Positions 1 to 8,733 of a stretch of 64,000 bases of DNA are shown here, piece after piece; positions within the stretch are counted from its first letter, which is position 1; each line of letters starts with the position of its first letter. The translations under genes were made by a program, and so were the position numbers. The stretch spans positions 186,001-250,000 of the forward strand of contig NZ_JACYXJ010000003.1 of the NCBI RefSeq assembly GCF_014842925.1, given 5' to 3'. This DNA comes from Roseibium polysiphoniae (GTDB lineage: Bacteria; Pseudomonadota; Alphaproteobacteria; Rhizobiales; Stappiaceae). The notes below the pieces were generated by a model, which ran no database searches, was not told where the DNA came from, and saw nothing but the letters and a program-made list of their open reading frames with translations.

Positions 1-406
1 CGGTAAATCCGTTGGCCCCGGCTGACGCAGTGGGCTGTGAGATCACCGGCGGATTGTCGCGAACAGGTGCCTCTGTCTGGAGACGCGGGCCATCGCAAAC
101 ACGAAAGATGGTTGGATAGGGGTTTTGCGAGCACATGATCCCGCCCCACTGGTAGCCGGTGCGGCCATTTCGGTAGCGGATCTGGAACCATTCATAACCG
201 TTCATCATGGCGCCGGTGCCATTGAGAATGAGAATATCGTCGCCTTCGCGAAGACTTCCAATCTGCCTGTAGTTCATGCCGGGACCACCGCGAACCTTAC
301 CGCCATAAGAATATCCAGGTTGCGGGAAGTCGACATCGGGCGAGGCTTGACCGCTTGTGGGTAAGACCATCAAGGCGGCAAAAAGAAAGGCAGGTAAACC
401 GCGCAT
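1..406 (-). CDS. Secreted SH3-like (bacterial SH3) domain protein, truncated by the window edge
   Basis: The reading frame starts at the ATG complementary to 404-406 and runs off the left edge, giving about 135 visible residues. The first 21 or so residues form a typical Sec signal peptide (MRGLPAF..., hydrophobic core, small residues before SPDVD). After it comes a bacterial SH3 pattern: GKVRGGPGMNYRQIGSLREG, then a WFQIRY segment, then GYQWGGIMC. Such domains are usually periplasmic and bind peptides or cell wall. A GGAG ribosome site sits just before the start. The frame is absent from simple long-ORF lists because its end lies outside the window. The function beyond cell-envelope binding cannot be said. 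Confidence 0.75.
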   Translation of the reverse strand, partial: MRGLPAFLFAALMVLPTSGQASPDVDFPQPGYSYGGKVRGGPGMNYRQIGSLREGDDILILNGTGAMMNGYEWFQIRYRNGRTGYQWGGIMCSQNPYPTIFRVCDGPRLQTEAPVRDNPPVISQPTASAGANGFT

Positions 407-802
407 AACAACTCCAAATTGATGCAATAAATTCCAGATTTGACCCCAAGCCAACTCTGCTTCAGAGGCCTTTGGGGACGTTTAGAACGCTCCACCTGAA
501 TGGAAGATGAACCATCACCTCCTGTTGCCGACCCGTCGCAATACACCTGGCTCCAGTGGGGGTCGGATTTCAGGCGCTGGGTCGATTTTGGGCGTTGCCG
601 GAGCCTTTTCTGGTCGAGGTCCTGACACTCGACCGAAAAATTGCCCCTATTCCCTTGCGTTACGGCTGCGATCGCGTTGTAAACTCAAATGAAATTGGTA
701 AGCGGGAAATGTTGTAGAAATATTTGCGGAGTTTGATATCGGCAAAAATACTGCTTACCACGCGGAAATTCTGAAAGTGATTTGGCAGGAAATCAATTTT
801 AC
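407..802. other. Intergenic region between divergent genes
   Basis: About 396 bases separate the SH3-like gene from the winged-helix regulator. I see no convincing gene; a 61-codon frame at 507-692 has no ribosome site and unlikely composition. An imperfect hairpin lies at 443-477: outer CCCCAA/TTGGGG arms around an inner CTCTG-CTT-CAGAG stem. It could sit in the 5' leader of the minus-strand gene. The last 100 bases before 800 are AT-rich and probably hold the regulator's promoter. Confidence 0.4.
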
Positions 803-2401
803 ATGAGACACACAATCCGGCTCGGGTCTCTATGCTTTGACGAGAGTTTTGTCTCGGCCGTTTCTGACGGCGAGGCTCTCGTAACCTTCACAAGAGCGGA
901 AACGAGGCTGATCAAGTATCTTGTTCAATATCCCAACCAGGTCCGAAGCCGCGCTCAACTGCTTGACGCCGTAAGTCATGGAAATGAAGAGAAGCTGGAT
1001 CGCAGCATCGACTTCCTGATCAATCGGTTAAGACAAAAATTGGGCGATGATGCCAAGAACCCGACTTTTATCGCCACGCGATATGGCGAGGGGTACATCT
1101 GGCTTGCGTCGCAAGCGAAACACCAGTCTTTGCCACGCGATTGCCATGCCGTCGTTGGTCCCGTGTTCGGCTTGAGCCACATTGGTCACAAACGGACTTC
1201 GGCCGAACTCTTCGCTCAACAGTTTCAGCAGGCTTTTCAAAACCATTTCAGCGACGACTTGGAGGTTGTGTTCGATCCGGATTGCCCGAAAGCCGACGAC
1301 CTTGGTGAAGACGCGCCGAAGATCGGTATCGAGCTGAGTTTTGTGCTTGTCGGGGACCAACTGGAATGCGTGTTTCGCGGATATCTGTTTCGCTCCGATA
1401 GAACGGTTTTTGTAAAAAGAATATCCGCATCCAATGCATCACCAGCGGACATTGAAGTGATATCGGGCGAAATCTCCAGCGCTTTGCGCACTGGCCTGGC
1501 GACGGAGGTCGAAGCACAGATGCCGCTTGCGGTTGGCATGATCGAGGCGGGCAAAACCTTCACCGGAATAAAGGGGCATTGGTCTGAGAACGACCAGGGT
1601 CTACGCGCCCAGGTAAACGGCAATCCAACGGACTATCGCGCGAAAATCATGCTCGCGACAAACATCCACACGAAGTACCTGCAAGACAGTGTACAGATCT
1701 TCATGTCGAATGCAGACCCGCGAAAAGACGACGAAGATGAAATCGAAACACTTGTAACGGAAAGCCTGCCACACCTTCAAAACGAACCGACATTCCTGCT
1801 GCCAGCCGCCAAATTGCTGTTCTTCATAGATCGCGGCTACAACGAGATGGCCGTCAAGATGGCCGAACGCCTCCACAAGGAGAGCACATCGTTGGCAGCC
1901 TCGTTGCCGGTTGTCGGGCAAATGCGTGTGTTTACCGGCCAAAATGAAGATGGACAACGTGCGCTTGATCAAGCCCTGGAACTTTGTGAGCAGGGATCCC
2001 AGTTTGAAATCTATCTGATGATCCTGAAATGCGAGGCCTTGGCGGCGGTTTCGGATCGCGATGGGTTGGATCAGATCCTGGATCAGGTCTGCGCGCGTGT
2101 GCCGCAGATTGAAGTTCTCATGCAGGTCTTGTTTACCTGCTCAGAGCGGCCGTCAAAGATTGCACAGCAGGCGCTGGTCAACATGCCGCCTGCACAGGCA
2201 AGAGGTATGGTAATGCTCATGCATTATGTTTACGGGCGGTTGCTTCAGAACCGGAAGCACCGGGCGAATGCCTATCGGACACCCGTGTCCCTGTTCTCCA
2301 AACAATTCGGCCCGAACATCATTCCAGATGAAGTCAGGCAGGTGTTGAGACCTTGTGAAGACCCAGATGCGGATAATAACAATTTGCCGAAAACCGCCTG
2401 A
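803..2401 (+). CDS. Winged-helix (OmpR/CadC-type DNA-binding) regulator with long helical C-terminus
   Basis: The protein has 532 residues from the ATG at 803; a TTG at 782 in the same frame is less likely because the AGGA motif at 787-790 fits the later start. Residues 1-100 form a Trans_reg_C winged helix: the recognition-helix segment reads LDRSIDFLINRLRQKLGDD, followed by a RYGEGYIWLA wing. There is no receiver domain before it and no membrane helix after it, unlike CadC or ToxR. The C-terminal 250 residues look like helical repeats of TPR type (for example the stretch from LLPAAKLLFFIDRGYNEMAV). It is probably a cytoplasmic transcription regulator; signal and targets are unknown. The gene stands alone. 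Confidence 0.7.
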   Translation: MRHTIRLGSLCFDESFVSAVSDGEALVTFTRAETRLIKYLVQYPNQVRSRAQLLDAVSHGNEEKLDRSIDFLINRLRQKLGDDAKNPTFIATRYGEGYIWLASQAKHQSLPRDCHAVVGPVFGLSHIGHKRTSAELFAQQFQQAFQNHFSDDLEVVFDPDCPKADDLGEDAPKIGIELSFVLVGDQLECVFRGYLFRSDRTVFVKRISASNASPADIEVISGEISSALRTGLATEVEAQMPLAVGMIEAGKTFTGIKGHWSENDQGLRAQVNGNPTDYRAKIMLATNIHTKYLQDSVQIFMSNADPRKDDEDEIETLVTESLPHLQNEPTFLLPAAKLLFFIDRGYNEMAVKMAERLHKESTSLAASLPVVGQMRVFTGQNEDGQRALDQALELCEQGSQFEIYLMILKCEALAAVSDRDGLDQILDQVCARVPQIEVLMQVLFTCSERPSKIAQQALVNMPPAQARGMVMLMHYVYGRLLQNRKHRANAYRTPVSLFSKQFGPNIIPDEVRQVLRPCEDPDADNNNLPKTA

Positions 2402-2648
2402 ATTGTTTTCAAGTTCCTGACTACAATCGCAGTGTCCTTCAAATCCCGTTAATTCGCCATACGGGCGTCCTTCAGCGCTCAGTTTGAGATGATCGCTGGC
2501 CATTCGCTTGGAAGAGCTGCGATCGGCGTTTACGTCTCACAATTGGACGACACCTATTCGCCTCGCTTTTTTCGTGGTCGATTTATCTGCTTTCACAATG
2601 TGATCAGACACAGTAAGCATCCTGATCTTTGAATTTTTGGGACATGTC

Positions 2649-3194
2649 ATGGCGCAAAATGCCGCAATTTATAAAGTCGAACTTTCAGTCTCCGACATGG
2701 ATCGTCACTATTACGAAACCCATAAACTGACCGTTGCTAAACACCCCTCAGAGACGGATGAACGGCTGATGGTGCGTATTGTAGCTTTCGCGCTAAACGC
2801 CCATGAGTATCTGGAAATGACAAAGGGCCTTTCAACGGATGACGAGCCAGATATTTGGCAGAAAAGCCTGAGCGGCGAAATTGATGTGTGGGTGGCCCTT
2901 GGGCTTCCCAGCGAAAAAGTGATGCGCCAATCCTGCGGCAAAGCCGACAAGGTGGTCGTCTATCCTTACGGCGGCAGGACGGCCGAGATGTGGTGGGACA
3001 AGATCAAAAACAGCACCTCCCGTTTTGAGAACCTTCAAGTGATTAACTTTTCCGAGAAAGACACGGGTGAACTGGCAAAACTGGCAAGCCGCGCGATGAA
3101 GCTCCAGATAAATATTCAGGACGGCGATGTGATGGTGAGCGTTGATGATAGCATCGTTTACGTTACCCCGTTAAAATGGAAGAGTGCCGCATAA
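2649..3194 (+). CDS. yaeQ: YaeQ family protein
   Basis: The 181-residue product starts MAQNAAIYKVELSVSDMDRH, the usual opening of YaeQ proteins, and keeps the family hallmarks (ETDERLMVRIVAFAL, DDEPDIWQKSLSGEIDVWV, KVVVYPYG). The ATG at 2649 is preferred over an upstream TTG at 2637. YaeQ adopts a PD-(D/E)XK nuclease-like fold and is linked to RfaH-type transcription effects in enterobacteria, but its biochemical role is not settled. Length agrees with the family (about 180). The gene is alone and convergent with the aminotransferase downstream. Confidence 0.85.
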   Translation: MAQNAAIYKVELSVSDMDRHYYETHKLTVAKHPSETDERLMVRIVAFALNAHEYLEMTKGLSTDDEPDIWQKSLSGEIDVWVALGLPSEKVMRQSCGKADKVVVYPYGGRTAEMWWDKIKNSTSRFENLQVINFSEKDTGELAKLASRAMKLQINIQDGDVMVSVDDSIVYVTPLKWKSAA

Positions 3195-3470
3195 CGCACG
3201 GGTTTCTGGCGCAAAAATGGACTTAAGTTGCTCGGTGGCGTCATCATGATCAGATGTGGCTTACCGATGTCCGCACCTTAGAAGCGGTGCCGCAGCGCCG
3301 AGAGCTTCCGCCAACAGTAGCTTCGGCCCGACACTGACCTTCTCACTCCAGAAGCACCAAGGGCATGAATGCGTTCAGCACGGCCTTCACGGACCCGGCG
3401 GTAAAACTCCCGCCATTGGGCTTCAGCAGCCACAGACAGCTGTCACCGTCTGCGGCTTCTGGCGGAGCCG
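3195..3470. other. Convergent intergenic gap
   Basis: The 276 bases lie between the 3' ends of the yaeQ-like and aminotransferase genes. Short open frames here have no ribosome sites and overlap the aminotransferase end in an implausible way. I recognise no terminator with a T-tract. Confidence 0.4.
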
Positions 3471-4325
3471 TCAGATCGCCGTGCGGCGGCTTTCGGTCAG
3501 ATAGGCTTCGCGCAGGGTGCTGGATACTGCGCCGGGCACGCCATCGCCGATCGCAAGGCCATCGACGTCGACCACGGGATTGACGAAGCCGGACGCGGAG
3601 GTGGAGAAAGCTTCCTTCGCGCTCTTGAGTTCCTCGATGGTAAAGGCCCGTTCAATCACCTTCATCTGGTGCAGCTTTGCGACCTTCAGGACGGCGCTGC
3701 GGGTGATGCCATGCAGAATGTCGTTGGACAGCTCGCGGGTGATGATTTCGTTGTTCTCGGTGACGATATAGGCGTTGTTTGACGAGCCTTCGGTGATCTT
3801 GCCATCACGGCAGAGCCAGACATCATCGGCGCCGGCCTTCTTCGCCCGGGTTTTCATCAGGGACGAATACAGCAATTGCACCGTCTTGATGTCCGAGCGG
3901 CCCCATCTGAGGTCGTCGGCTAGGATGATCTTCTGCCCACGCTGCGCGAGCGTGCTGGCGATCAGGGGCTTGGCCTGGGTGAACAGGACAATGCCCGGCT
4001 CGCCGGTCATTTCGGAAAAGTCAAAGTCACGGTCCGCCGCGCCGCGGGTGAGCTGCAGATACACCAGGCCTTCCTCGAGGTCGTTCTTCTCGACCAGGGC
4101 CTTGTGGATTGCCAACAGATCTTCGTCGGCATAGGGAAGCGTCATGTCCAGCTCGCGCATGGATCGCTTGAGGCGCGCCATATGCGCTTCGAAGTCGAGC
4201 AATTTTCCGCCCAGCACGGCGGTGACTTCATAGACGGCGTCGGCAAACAGAAATCCGCGATCGAAGATCGAGATCTGGGCCTGGTTTTCGGGCAGATACA
4301 CGCCGTTCACATAGACAGTGCGCAT
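3471..4325 (-). CDS. Class IV PLP aminotransferase, D-amino-acid aminotransferase-like
   Basis: The 284-residue protein starts MRTVYVNGVYLPENQAQ, matching the opening of D-amino-acid and branched-chain aminotransferases (fold type IV). The PLP lysine is expected at Lys147 in RSDIKTVQLL, and the EGSSNNAYIV segment (Glu179 onward) gives the cofactor-binding glutamate and serines. Length fits D-alanine aminotransferase (about 280). The DIK-x-x-x-LL context favours D-amino acid over branched-chain substrates, but this is by family pattern only. It is the last gene of the ABC transporter operon, 19 bases after the ATPase stop, so it probably transaminates the imported compound. Confidence 0.75.
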   Translation of the reverse strand: MRTVYVNGVYLPENQAQISIFDRGFLFADAVYEVTAVLGGKLLDFEAHMARLKRSMRELDMTLPYADEDLLAIHKALVEKNDLEEGLVYLQLTRGAADRDFDFSEMTGEPGIVLFTQAKPLIASTLAQRGQKIILADDLRWGRSDIKTVQLLYSSLMKTRAKKAGADDVWLCRDGKITEGSSNNAYIVTENNEIITRELSNDILHGITRSAVLKVAKLHQMKVIERAFTIEELKSAKEAFSTSASGFVNPVVDVDGLAIGDGVPGAVSSTLREAYLTESRRTAI

Positions 4326-4344
4326 GAGTATTTCCTGAGGTCGA

Positions 4345-5100
4345 TTAGAGAATTTGGCCAAGGAATTCCTTGGTCCGTGGGTCAGAGGCACTTTCGAAGA
4401 AGGTCTCGGGTGGGCCGTGCTCGACGATCACGCCGCGGTCCGTGAAATAGATGTGGTCGGCCACTTCACGGGCAAACCCCATCTCATGGGTGACAAGGAT
4501 GCAGGTCATTCCATCGGCGGCGAGTTCCTTGATGGTGAGCAGCACTTCCTTGACCGTTTCCGGGTCCAGGGCTGCGGTGACCTCATCAAAGAGCATGACG
4601 TCCGGGTCCATGGCCAGGGAGCGGGCGATCGCCACACGTTGCTGTTGGCCTCCCGACAGCTCGCCGGGGTAGGAATCTTCTTTTCCTTCCAGCCGAACCT
4701 TCTTGATCAGCGCGCGGGCGCGGACCTCGACTTCGTCCCTGGGCTGTTTCAGCACCTTGATCGGCGCCATCATGACGTTTTCCAGCGCGGTCTTGTGCGG
4801 AAACAGATTGTACTGCTGGAACACCATCCCGACCTTCTTGCGCAGCTCCAGCTTGTCGAGCTTGGTGTCATGCACCTCCTGGCCCTCGATGGTGATGGAG
4901 CCGGCCTGGATGTCGTTCAGGGCATTGATACAGCGGATCAGGGTCGATTTACCTGATCCGGAGGGGCCGATGATACAGATCACCTCGCCCTTCATGATGT
5001 CCATGGAAACGCCCTTGAGCACCTCCAGGGTTCCAAAAGCCTTGTGAACGTCCTTGATCGACACGATGGGCTGTTGGTCTGTCCAGTCTTGATCTGACAT
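4345..5100 (-). CDS. Polar amino acid ABC transporter ATP-binding protein (GlnQ type)
   Basis: The 251-residue ATPase energises import by the permease pair encoded just upstream. Walker A is GPSGSGKST at residues 45-53; the signature LSGGQQQRVAIARS and Walker B VMLFDE follow, with the switch histidine in LVTHEMGF. The start at 5100 (MSDQDW) gives the normal length for GlnQ/ArtP proteins; a longer frame upstream overlaps the permease and is not real. It begins 5 bases after the permease stop and is followed by the aminotransferase. It acts at the cytoplasmic face of the membrane. Confidence 0.93.
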   Translation of the reverse strand: MSDQDWTDQQPIVSIKDVHKAFGTLEVLKGVSMDIMKGEVICIIGPSGSGKSTLIRCINALNDIQAGSITIEGQEVHDTKLDKLELRKKVGMVFQQYNLFPHKTALENVMMAPIKVLKQPRDEVEVRARALIKKVRLEGKEDSYPGELSGGQQQRVAIARSLAMDPDVMLFDEVTAALDPETVKEVLLTIKELAADGMTCILVTHEMGFAREVADHIYFTDRGVIVEHGPPETFFESASDPRTKEFLGQIL

Positions 5101-5105
5101 GCGTA

Positions 5106-5975
5106 TTACCCCTTTACGGCGTATTTCTTTTCCAACCGCAGCGTCAGCCGGGCAATCGGATAGCAATAAGCGAAGAAGATGATCAGCGCGAAACCGAAGA
5201 ACGGCATCAGCAGCGACGGGTTGTTGCCCTCGGCCTCCATCGCCTGGCGCGACAGGGTGACAAGTTCCGTGACGCCCAGAAGCGAGACGAGGGGCGTTGC
5301 CATGGTCATGATGGCGTACCAGTTCATCCAGGGCGGGATCATCCGTTTGAAACACTGGGGCAGAATGATCTGCCACATGATCTGACGTTTGCTGAAGGCC
5401 AGGCTTTCGGCCGCTTCCCACTGAGCGGACGGCACAGACTGGATCGCGCCGCGCACGATTTCGGCGAGGTTCGCCATGATCGGCAGGCTAAGGCCAAACA
5501 CCGCTTTCATCCAGTCCGGCACGGCGATGTAAGTGCCGGCGATGCGGATCTCGAAGGGAAGCGTCAGCATCACGATGAAAAGCAGCACCAGCCAGGGCGA
5601 ATTGCGGAAGAGCTGGACAACAAGCCAGGAAAATCCGCGGATGCCCGAGTTGTCAGACACACGGCCCAGTCCGAGGAACAGCCCTGCGATGGTCCCGAAG
5701 AGCATCGTGAAAAAGCTGATGATCACGTTCATCAGGAAGCCCTGCGTGATCAGCAAAGGCAGCCACTTGGCCATGATGTCCATGATCTTTTGGGCCGAAT
5801 AGACGGTCTGGGCTTCAACGACCGTGGGCCAGATCAGAAACACAGCTGCGATCAGCGGCAGGACCCAGACGGGCATGCGGCCAAGCCAGCGGGAAAAGCC
5901 AAGTTCGTCAGGACCTTGATACCTGGGTTCCAGGGTCACGGGCAGGTCGGTGGATGTGTTGAAAGACCTGGTCAT
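5106..5975 (-). CDS. Polar amino acid ABC transporter permease 2
   Basis: This 289-residue inner-membrane protein carries a HisM/GlnP-type permease domain. An N-terminal tail of about 35 soluble residues precedes several membrane helices. The EAA loop is visible as QWEAAESLAFSKRQIMWQIILPQC, which docks on the ATPase. The ATG at 5975 overlaps the stop of the preceding permease (ATGA, 4 bases), indicating translational coupling. Together with the other permease it should form the heteromeric channel. Confidence 0.9.
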   Translation of the reverse strand: MTRSFNTSTDLPVTLEPRYQGPDELGFSRWLGRMPVWVLPLIAAVFLIWPTVVEAQTVYSAQKIMDIMAKWLPLLITQGFLMNVIISFFTMLFGTIAGLFLGLGRVSDNSGIRGFSWLVVQLFRNSPWLVLLFIVMLTLPFEIRIAGTYIAVPDWMKAVFGLSLPIMANLAEIVRGAIQSVPSAQWEAAESLAFSKRQIMWQIILPQCFKRMIPPWMNWYAIMTMATPLVSLLGVTELVTLSRQAMEAEGNNPSLLMPFFGFALIIFFAYCYPIARLTLRLEKKYAVKG

Positions 5976-6739
5976 CGGCGCGCCTTCCCAAAGCCGGGGA
6001 CAAGCAGTTTGGCTTCCCAGCGGTTCATACCAAAGGCGAGGACGCCGACCAGTGCGATATAGGTGAAGAACAGCACGGCCATGGCCGCATTCTGTGCCGA
6101 TGCATAGTCGTTCCAAATCGACACCATCTCGTACAGCAGTTCGGGTACGGCGATCGCGATCGCTTGCGTTGTCGTCTTGACCAGGTTGATCAGGTTGTTG
6201 TTGAGCGCCGGCAGGCTCACACGCAGGGCCAGTGGAAAGGTTATGTTGGTATAGGTTTGCGCGCGCGTGAAGCCGAGTGACTCTGCGGCCTCCAGCGTCG
6301 ACTTCGGAACGGCTTCAATGCCCGAGCGGAAGATCTCGACATTGAACGCGCCTGCGAAGAACGACAGCGAAATGATGGCCCAGCCGACATTCGATATGAT
6401 CGGTTGCTCGGTCCAGCCGTCCGGCCCGGTCACGGTTGGTGTGAATTGGCCAAGCGCGAAGTAAAAGAACAGGAGCTGGATCAGCGGCGGGGTGTTGCGA
6501 AAGAACTGGATGTAGCCCTGGACAATCCAGCGGATGGTGCGCGAGGGAGACCCCTGCGCCCAGGCGCCGACGATGCCGATGATGACGCTCAGGATGACGC
6601 AGGCCACTGACAGTTGCAGGGTCACAAAAAACCCGCTGACCACACGGTCCCATTGGGCCGGTTCGTGGAAAAAGATGAAATTCCACTTCGGATAGGTGTC
6701 CGCCATGGTGCGGAAAAAGTCTTGGATGGTCTCGATCAT
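5972..6739 (-). CDS. Polar amino acid ABC transporter permease 1
   Basis: This 255-residue membrane protein (MIETIQDFFRTMADTYPKW...) is the first permease of the operon. Its EAA loop reads TLEAAESLGFTRAQTYTNI, followed by a PLALRVSLPALNNNLINLVK segment typical of His/Glu/Gln/Arg permeases. It follows the binding-protein gene after a 66-base gap holding a strong hairpin, and overlaps the second permease by 4 bases. The substrate class is inferred from the family as a polar amino acid or opine-like compound. Confidence 0.9.
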   Translation of the reverse strand: MIETIQDFFRTMADTYPKWNFIFFHEPAQWDRVVSGFFVTLQLSVACVILSVIIGIVGAWAQGSPSRTIRWIVQGYIQFFRNTPPLIQLLFFYFALGQFTPTVTGPDGWTEQPIISNVGWAIISLSFFAGAFNVEIFRSGIEAVPKSTLEAAESLGFTRAQTYTNITFPLALRVSLPALNNNLINLVKTTTQAIAIAVPELLYEMVSIWNDYASAQNAAMAVLFFTYIALVGVLAFGMNRWEAKLLVPGFGKARR

Positions 6740-6766
6740 GGGGGACCTCAGCAGGCGAGACGGGAA

Positions 6767-6789
6767 GGGCGCCGTCGATGACGGCGCCC
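6767..6789 (-). other. Intergenic hairpin between binding protein and permease genes
   Basis: GGGCGCCGTC at 6767-6776 and GACGGCGCCC at 6780-6789 form a perfect 10-bp stem with a 3-base loop. It lies after the stop of the binding-protein gene and before the first permease, with no T-tract. In many such operons a hairpin here protects the upstream message or partly ends transcription, so that binding protein is made in excess. That role is inferred. Confidence 0.6.
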
Positions 6790-6805
6790 CCACTCACAGC
6801 GAGGC

Positions 6806-7639
6806 TTACTCAGCCAGCCAGTCTTTGAAATGCGCCTGCTGGGCTTCGAGGAATGCGCTCTTCTGGATGCCCCATTTTTCTTCCAGCTCAAGCAGCTTGC
6901 CCGACTGCAGCCAGTTGTACTGCATGCCGGACATGAAACGGCCGAAGACACAGCTCTGCTCGGCGAGCGGCACGGCCAGTCCCCAAGGGTTGTCGTCTTC
7001 GGTCTGTAGCGGCATTTCGTAGTCGTCATACTCGCCTGAAGCGAGGTCGGCCGCGATCGAGCTGTCGTCGTAAACCCAGGCCACGCATTTCTTGTCGCGC
7101 AATGCCTGTTTGGCTTCTGCATTGCCGGTGAAGGCGATGATCTTCGCGCCGTAACGCTCTTCAACGATCTTGTTGTAGAAGGCGCCCTGTTTGCCGCAGA
7201 CCGGCTTGTCCGTCAGGTCGGTCCATTCGGTGATGCCGAGTGCCTTTGGCGCCATGATGTTGGTGCCAGAGGTGTAGTAGTTCGGCTGAACAATGCCCAC
7301 GATCGCGCGGCGGTCGGTGCGGTCAGACATGGTGGCGATCATCAGATCGATCTTGCCCTGTTCCAGAAACTGCATCCGGTTGGAGGACTGGACGCCAACC
7401 AGTTCCAGCTCGACACCCAAGGTCTCGGCCACTTCGGCAGCCATGTCGGCTTCCATGCCGACGAGCGCGCCGCTGCTGTCCAGAAAGCCCCAAGGTTTGG
7501 TGTCGGCTTTTACGCCGACAACGATCTTGCCGCGTTCGTTGATCTTGTTCCATGTGTCGTTGGTGCAGGCCGCAAAGGCGGTGCCGGATGTGGTCGCAAC
7601 GACGGCTGCAGCCGTCAGCAATGCTGTAAGTGTCTTCAT
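6806..7639 (-). CDS. Periplasmic amino-acid-binding protein of the ABC transporter (SBP_bac_3)
   Basis: The 277-residue product has a clear signal peptide (MKTLTALLTAAAVVATTSG, cleaved near AFA-AC) and a family 3 binding domain: GKIVVGVKADTKPWGFLDSS, GMEADMAAEVAETLGVELEL, and the DLMIATMSDRTDRRAIV segment that carries the ligand-binding arginine. The start at 7639 has AGGAGAA at the right distance; a longer frame to 7960 would bury the signal peptide. It is the first gene of the operon and is divergent from a LysR regulator, which likely controls it. Confidence 0.92.
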   Translation of the reverse strand: MKTLTALLTAAAVVATTSGTAFAACTNDTWNKINERGKIVVGVKADTKPWGFLDSSGALVGMEADMAAEVAETLGVELELVGVQSSNRMQFLEQGKIDLMIATMSDRTDRRAIVGIVQPNYYTSGTNIMAPKALGITEWTDLTDKPVCGKQGAFYNKIVEERYGAKIIAFTGNAEAKQALRDKKCVAWVYDDSSIAADLASGEYDDYEMPLQTEDDNPWGLAVPLAEQSCVFGRFMSGMQYNWLQSGKLLELEEKWGIQKSAFLEAQQAHFKDWLAE

Positions 7640-7751
7640 GGTGTTCTCCTGTTGGAAGGCAAATTTTTTGCTCTTATGGAAAAATACTGGCAGGAATTCA
7701 CCGCGTGATCTAATGCTGTTTTTTGATGGGTTATGCAATAAAGGCATAAAG

Positions 7752-8672
7752 TTGGAAATCACTTGGCTCGAAGACCTTATCGAACTTGATGCAGCGCGGA
7801 ATTTTTCTGTTGCTGCGGCTGCACGCAACATCACGCAGCCTGCGTTTAGCCGCCGCATCAGGGCGCTGGAAAATTGGGTTGGGACCCAATTGATTGATCG
7901 CAGCGCATATCCGGTCAAACTCACGCAAGCGGGCGAGATCGTGCTGGAAAATGCGCGCACGCTCTCAAAGGAGATCTATCGGCTGCGCGACGAGTGCCTC
8001 GACCTGTCGAGCCCCGGAGCCGACACTTTGAGCGTCAGCGCAATGCATTCCATTGTGCTTAGCATCTACCCAGAATATGCGCTCAATCTGCAGCGTCTCA
8101 TCGGTCCTTTCGCCACGCGGATGACGGCGACCGATTATTACGATTGCCTGGAAAGTCTTTCTCTTGGCCGGTGCGAACTGGCTATTTGCTATGCCCATAT
8201 CCTGGGGCCGAAAATACAGAGTTCCGGTCAATTCCAGACGCAAGTGCTGATGAAGGACTCTCTTGTCTTGGTCACAACACCCGATCTCGCAGAAGAGATG
8301 GAGACGGCACTCGCAGCACCGTCCAGCGGCGCAACATTGCCCCTGGTGTCCTATTCATCAGGCTGTTTTCTTGGCAAGATGCAGGAGGTCCTGACCAAGC
8401 ACTACAATGCGCGTGGTCTTGGCTTTCATACGGTTTTCGAGAATTCGATGTCTGAAGCCGTCAAACGCATGATCCTGGTCGGTGCTGGTATCGGCTGGCT
8501 GCCGGAAAGCGTCATCAAGGATGAGCTGAAGCACGGAGCGCTTTCGGTCCTGACCGGGAGTGCCGCTGAACTGGAGCTGGATGTTGCCCTCATGCGAAAA
8601 CACGCCGCAGGATCGCCGCTCATGGAGCGCATCTGGGATCTTGCCGTCGCTGGCGCTGTATCGGCGGAATAG
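7752..8672 (+). CDS. LysR-family transcriptional regulator
   Basis: I place the start at the TTG at 7752, giving 306 residues that open LEITWLEDLIELDAARNFS, the usual distance to the LysR helix-turn-helix; an AAAGG motif lies at 7739-7743. An ATG at 7713 in frame would add 13 residues. The helix-turn-helix covers residues 4-62 (SVAAAARNITQPAFSRRIRA). The rest is a ligand-sensing domain of about 220 residues. Divergence from the ABC operon with only 112 bases between suggests it controls that operon in response to the imported compound. Confidence 0.85.
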   Translation: MEITWLEDLIELDAARNFSVAAAARNITQPAFSRRIRALENWVGTQLIDRSAYPVKLTQAGEIVLENARTLSKEIYRLRDECLDLSSPGADTLSVSAMHSIVLSIYPEYALNLQRLIGPFATRMTATDYYDCLESLSLGRCELAICYAHILGPKIQSSGQFQTQVLMKDSLVLVTTPDLAEEMETALAAPSSGATLPLVSYSSGCFLGKMQEVLTKHYNARGLGFHTVFENSMSEAVKRMILVGAGIGWLPESVIKDELKHGALSVLTGSAAELELDVALMRKHAAGSPLMERIWDLAVAGAVSAE

Positions 8673-8733
8673 ACATTCGCTCTTTTCGAGTGGCGCACTG
8701 CAACAAGGCAAGACGCAAAGCTGCAGGTGAGGG

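Noticed and set aside
507..692. 61-codon frame in the first intergenic region
   Set aside because: No ribosome site, Arg/Gly/Ser-rich composition typical of non-coding high-GC DNA.
3256..3583. Two overlapping short frames between yaeQ and the aminotransferase gene
   Set aside because: Both lack ribosome sites, and each overlaps the aminotransferase 3' end.
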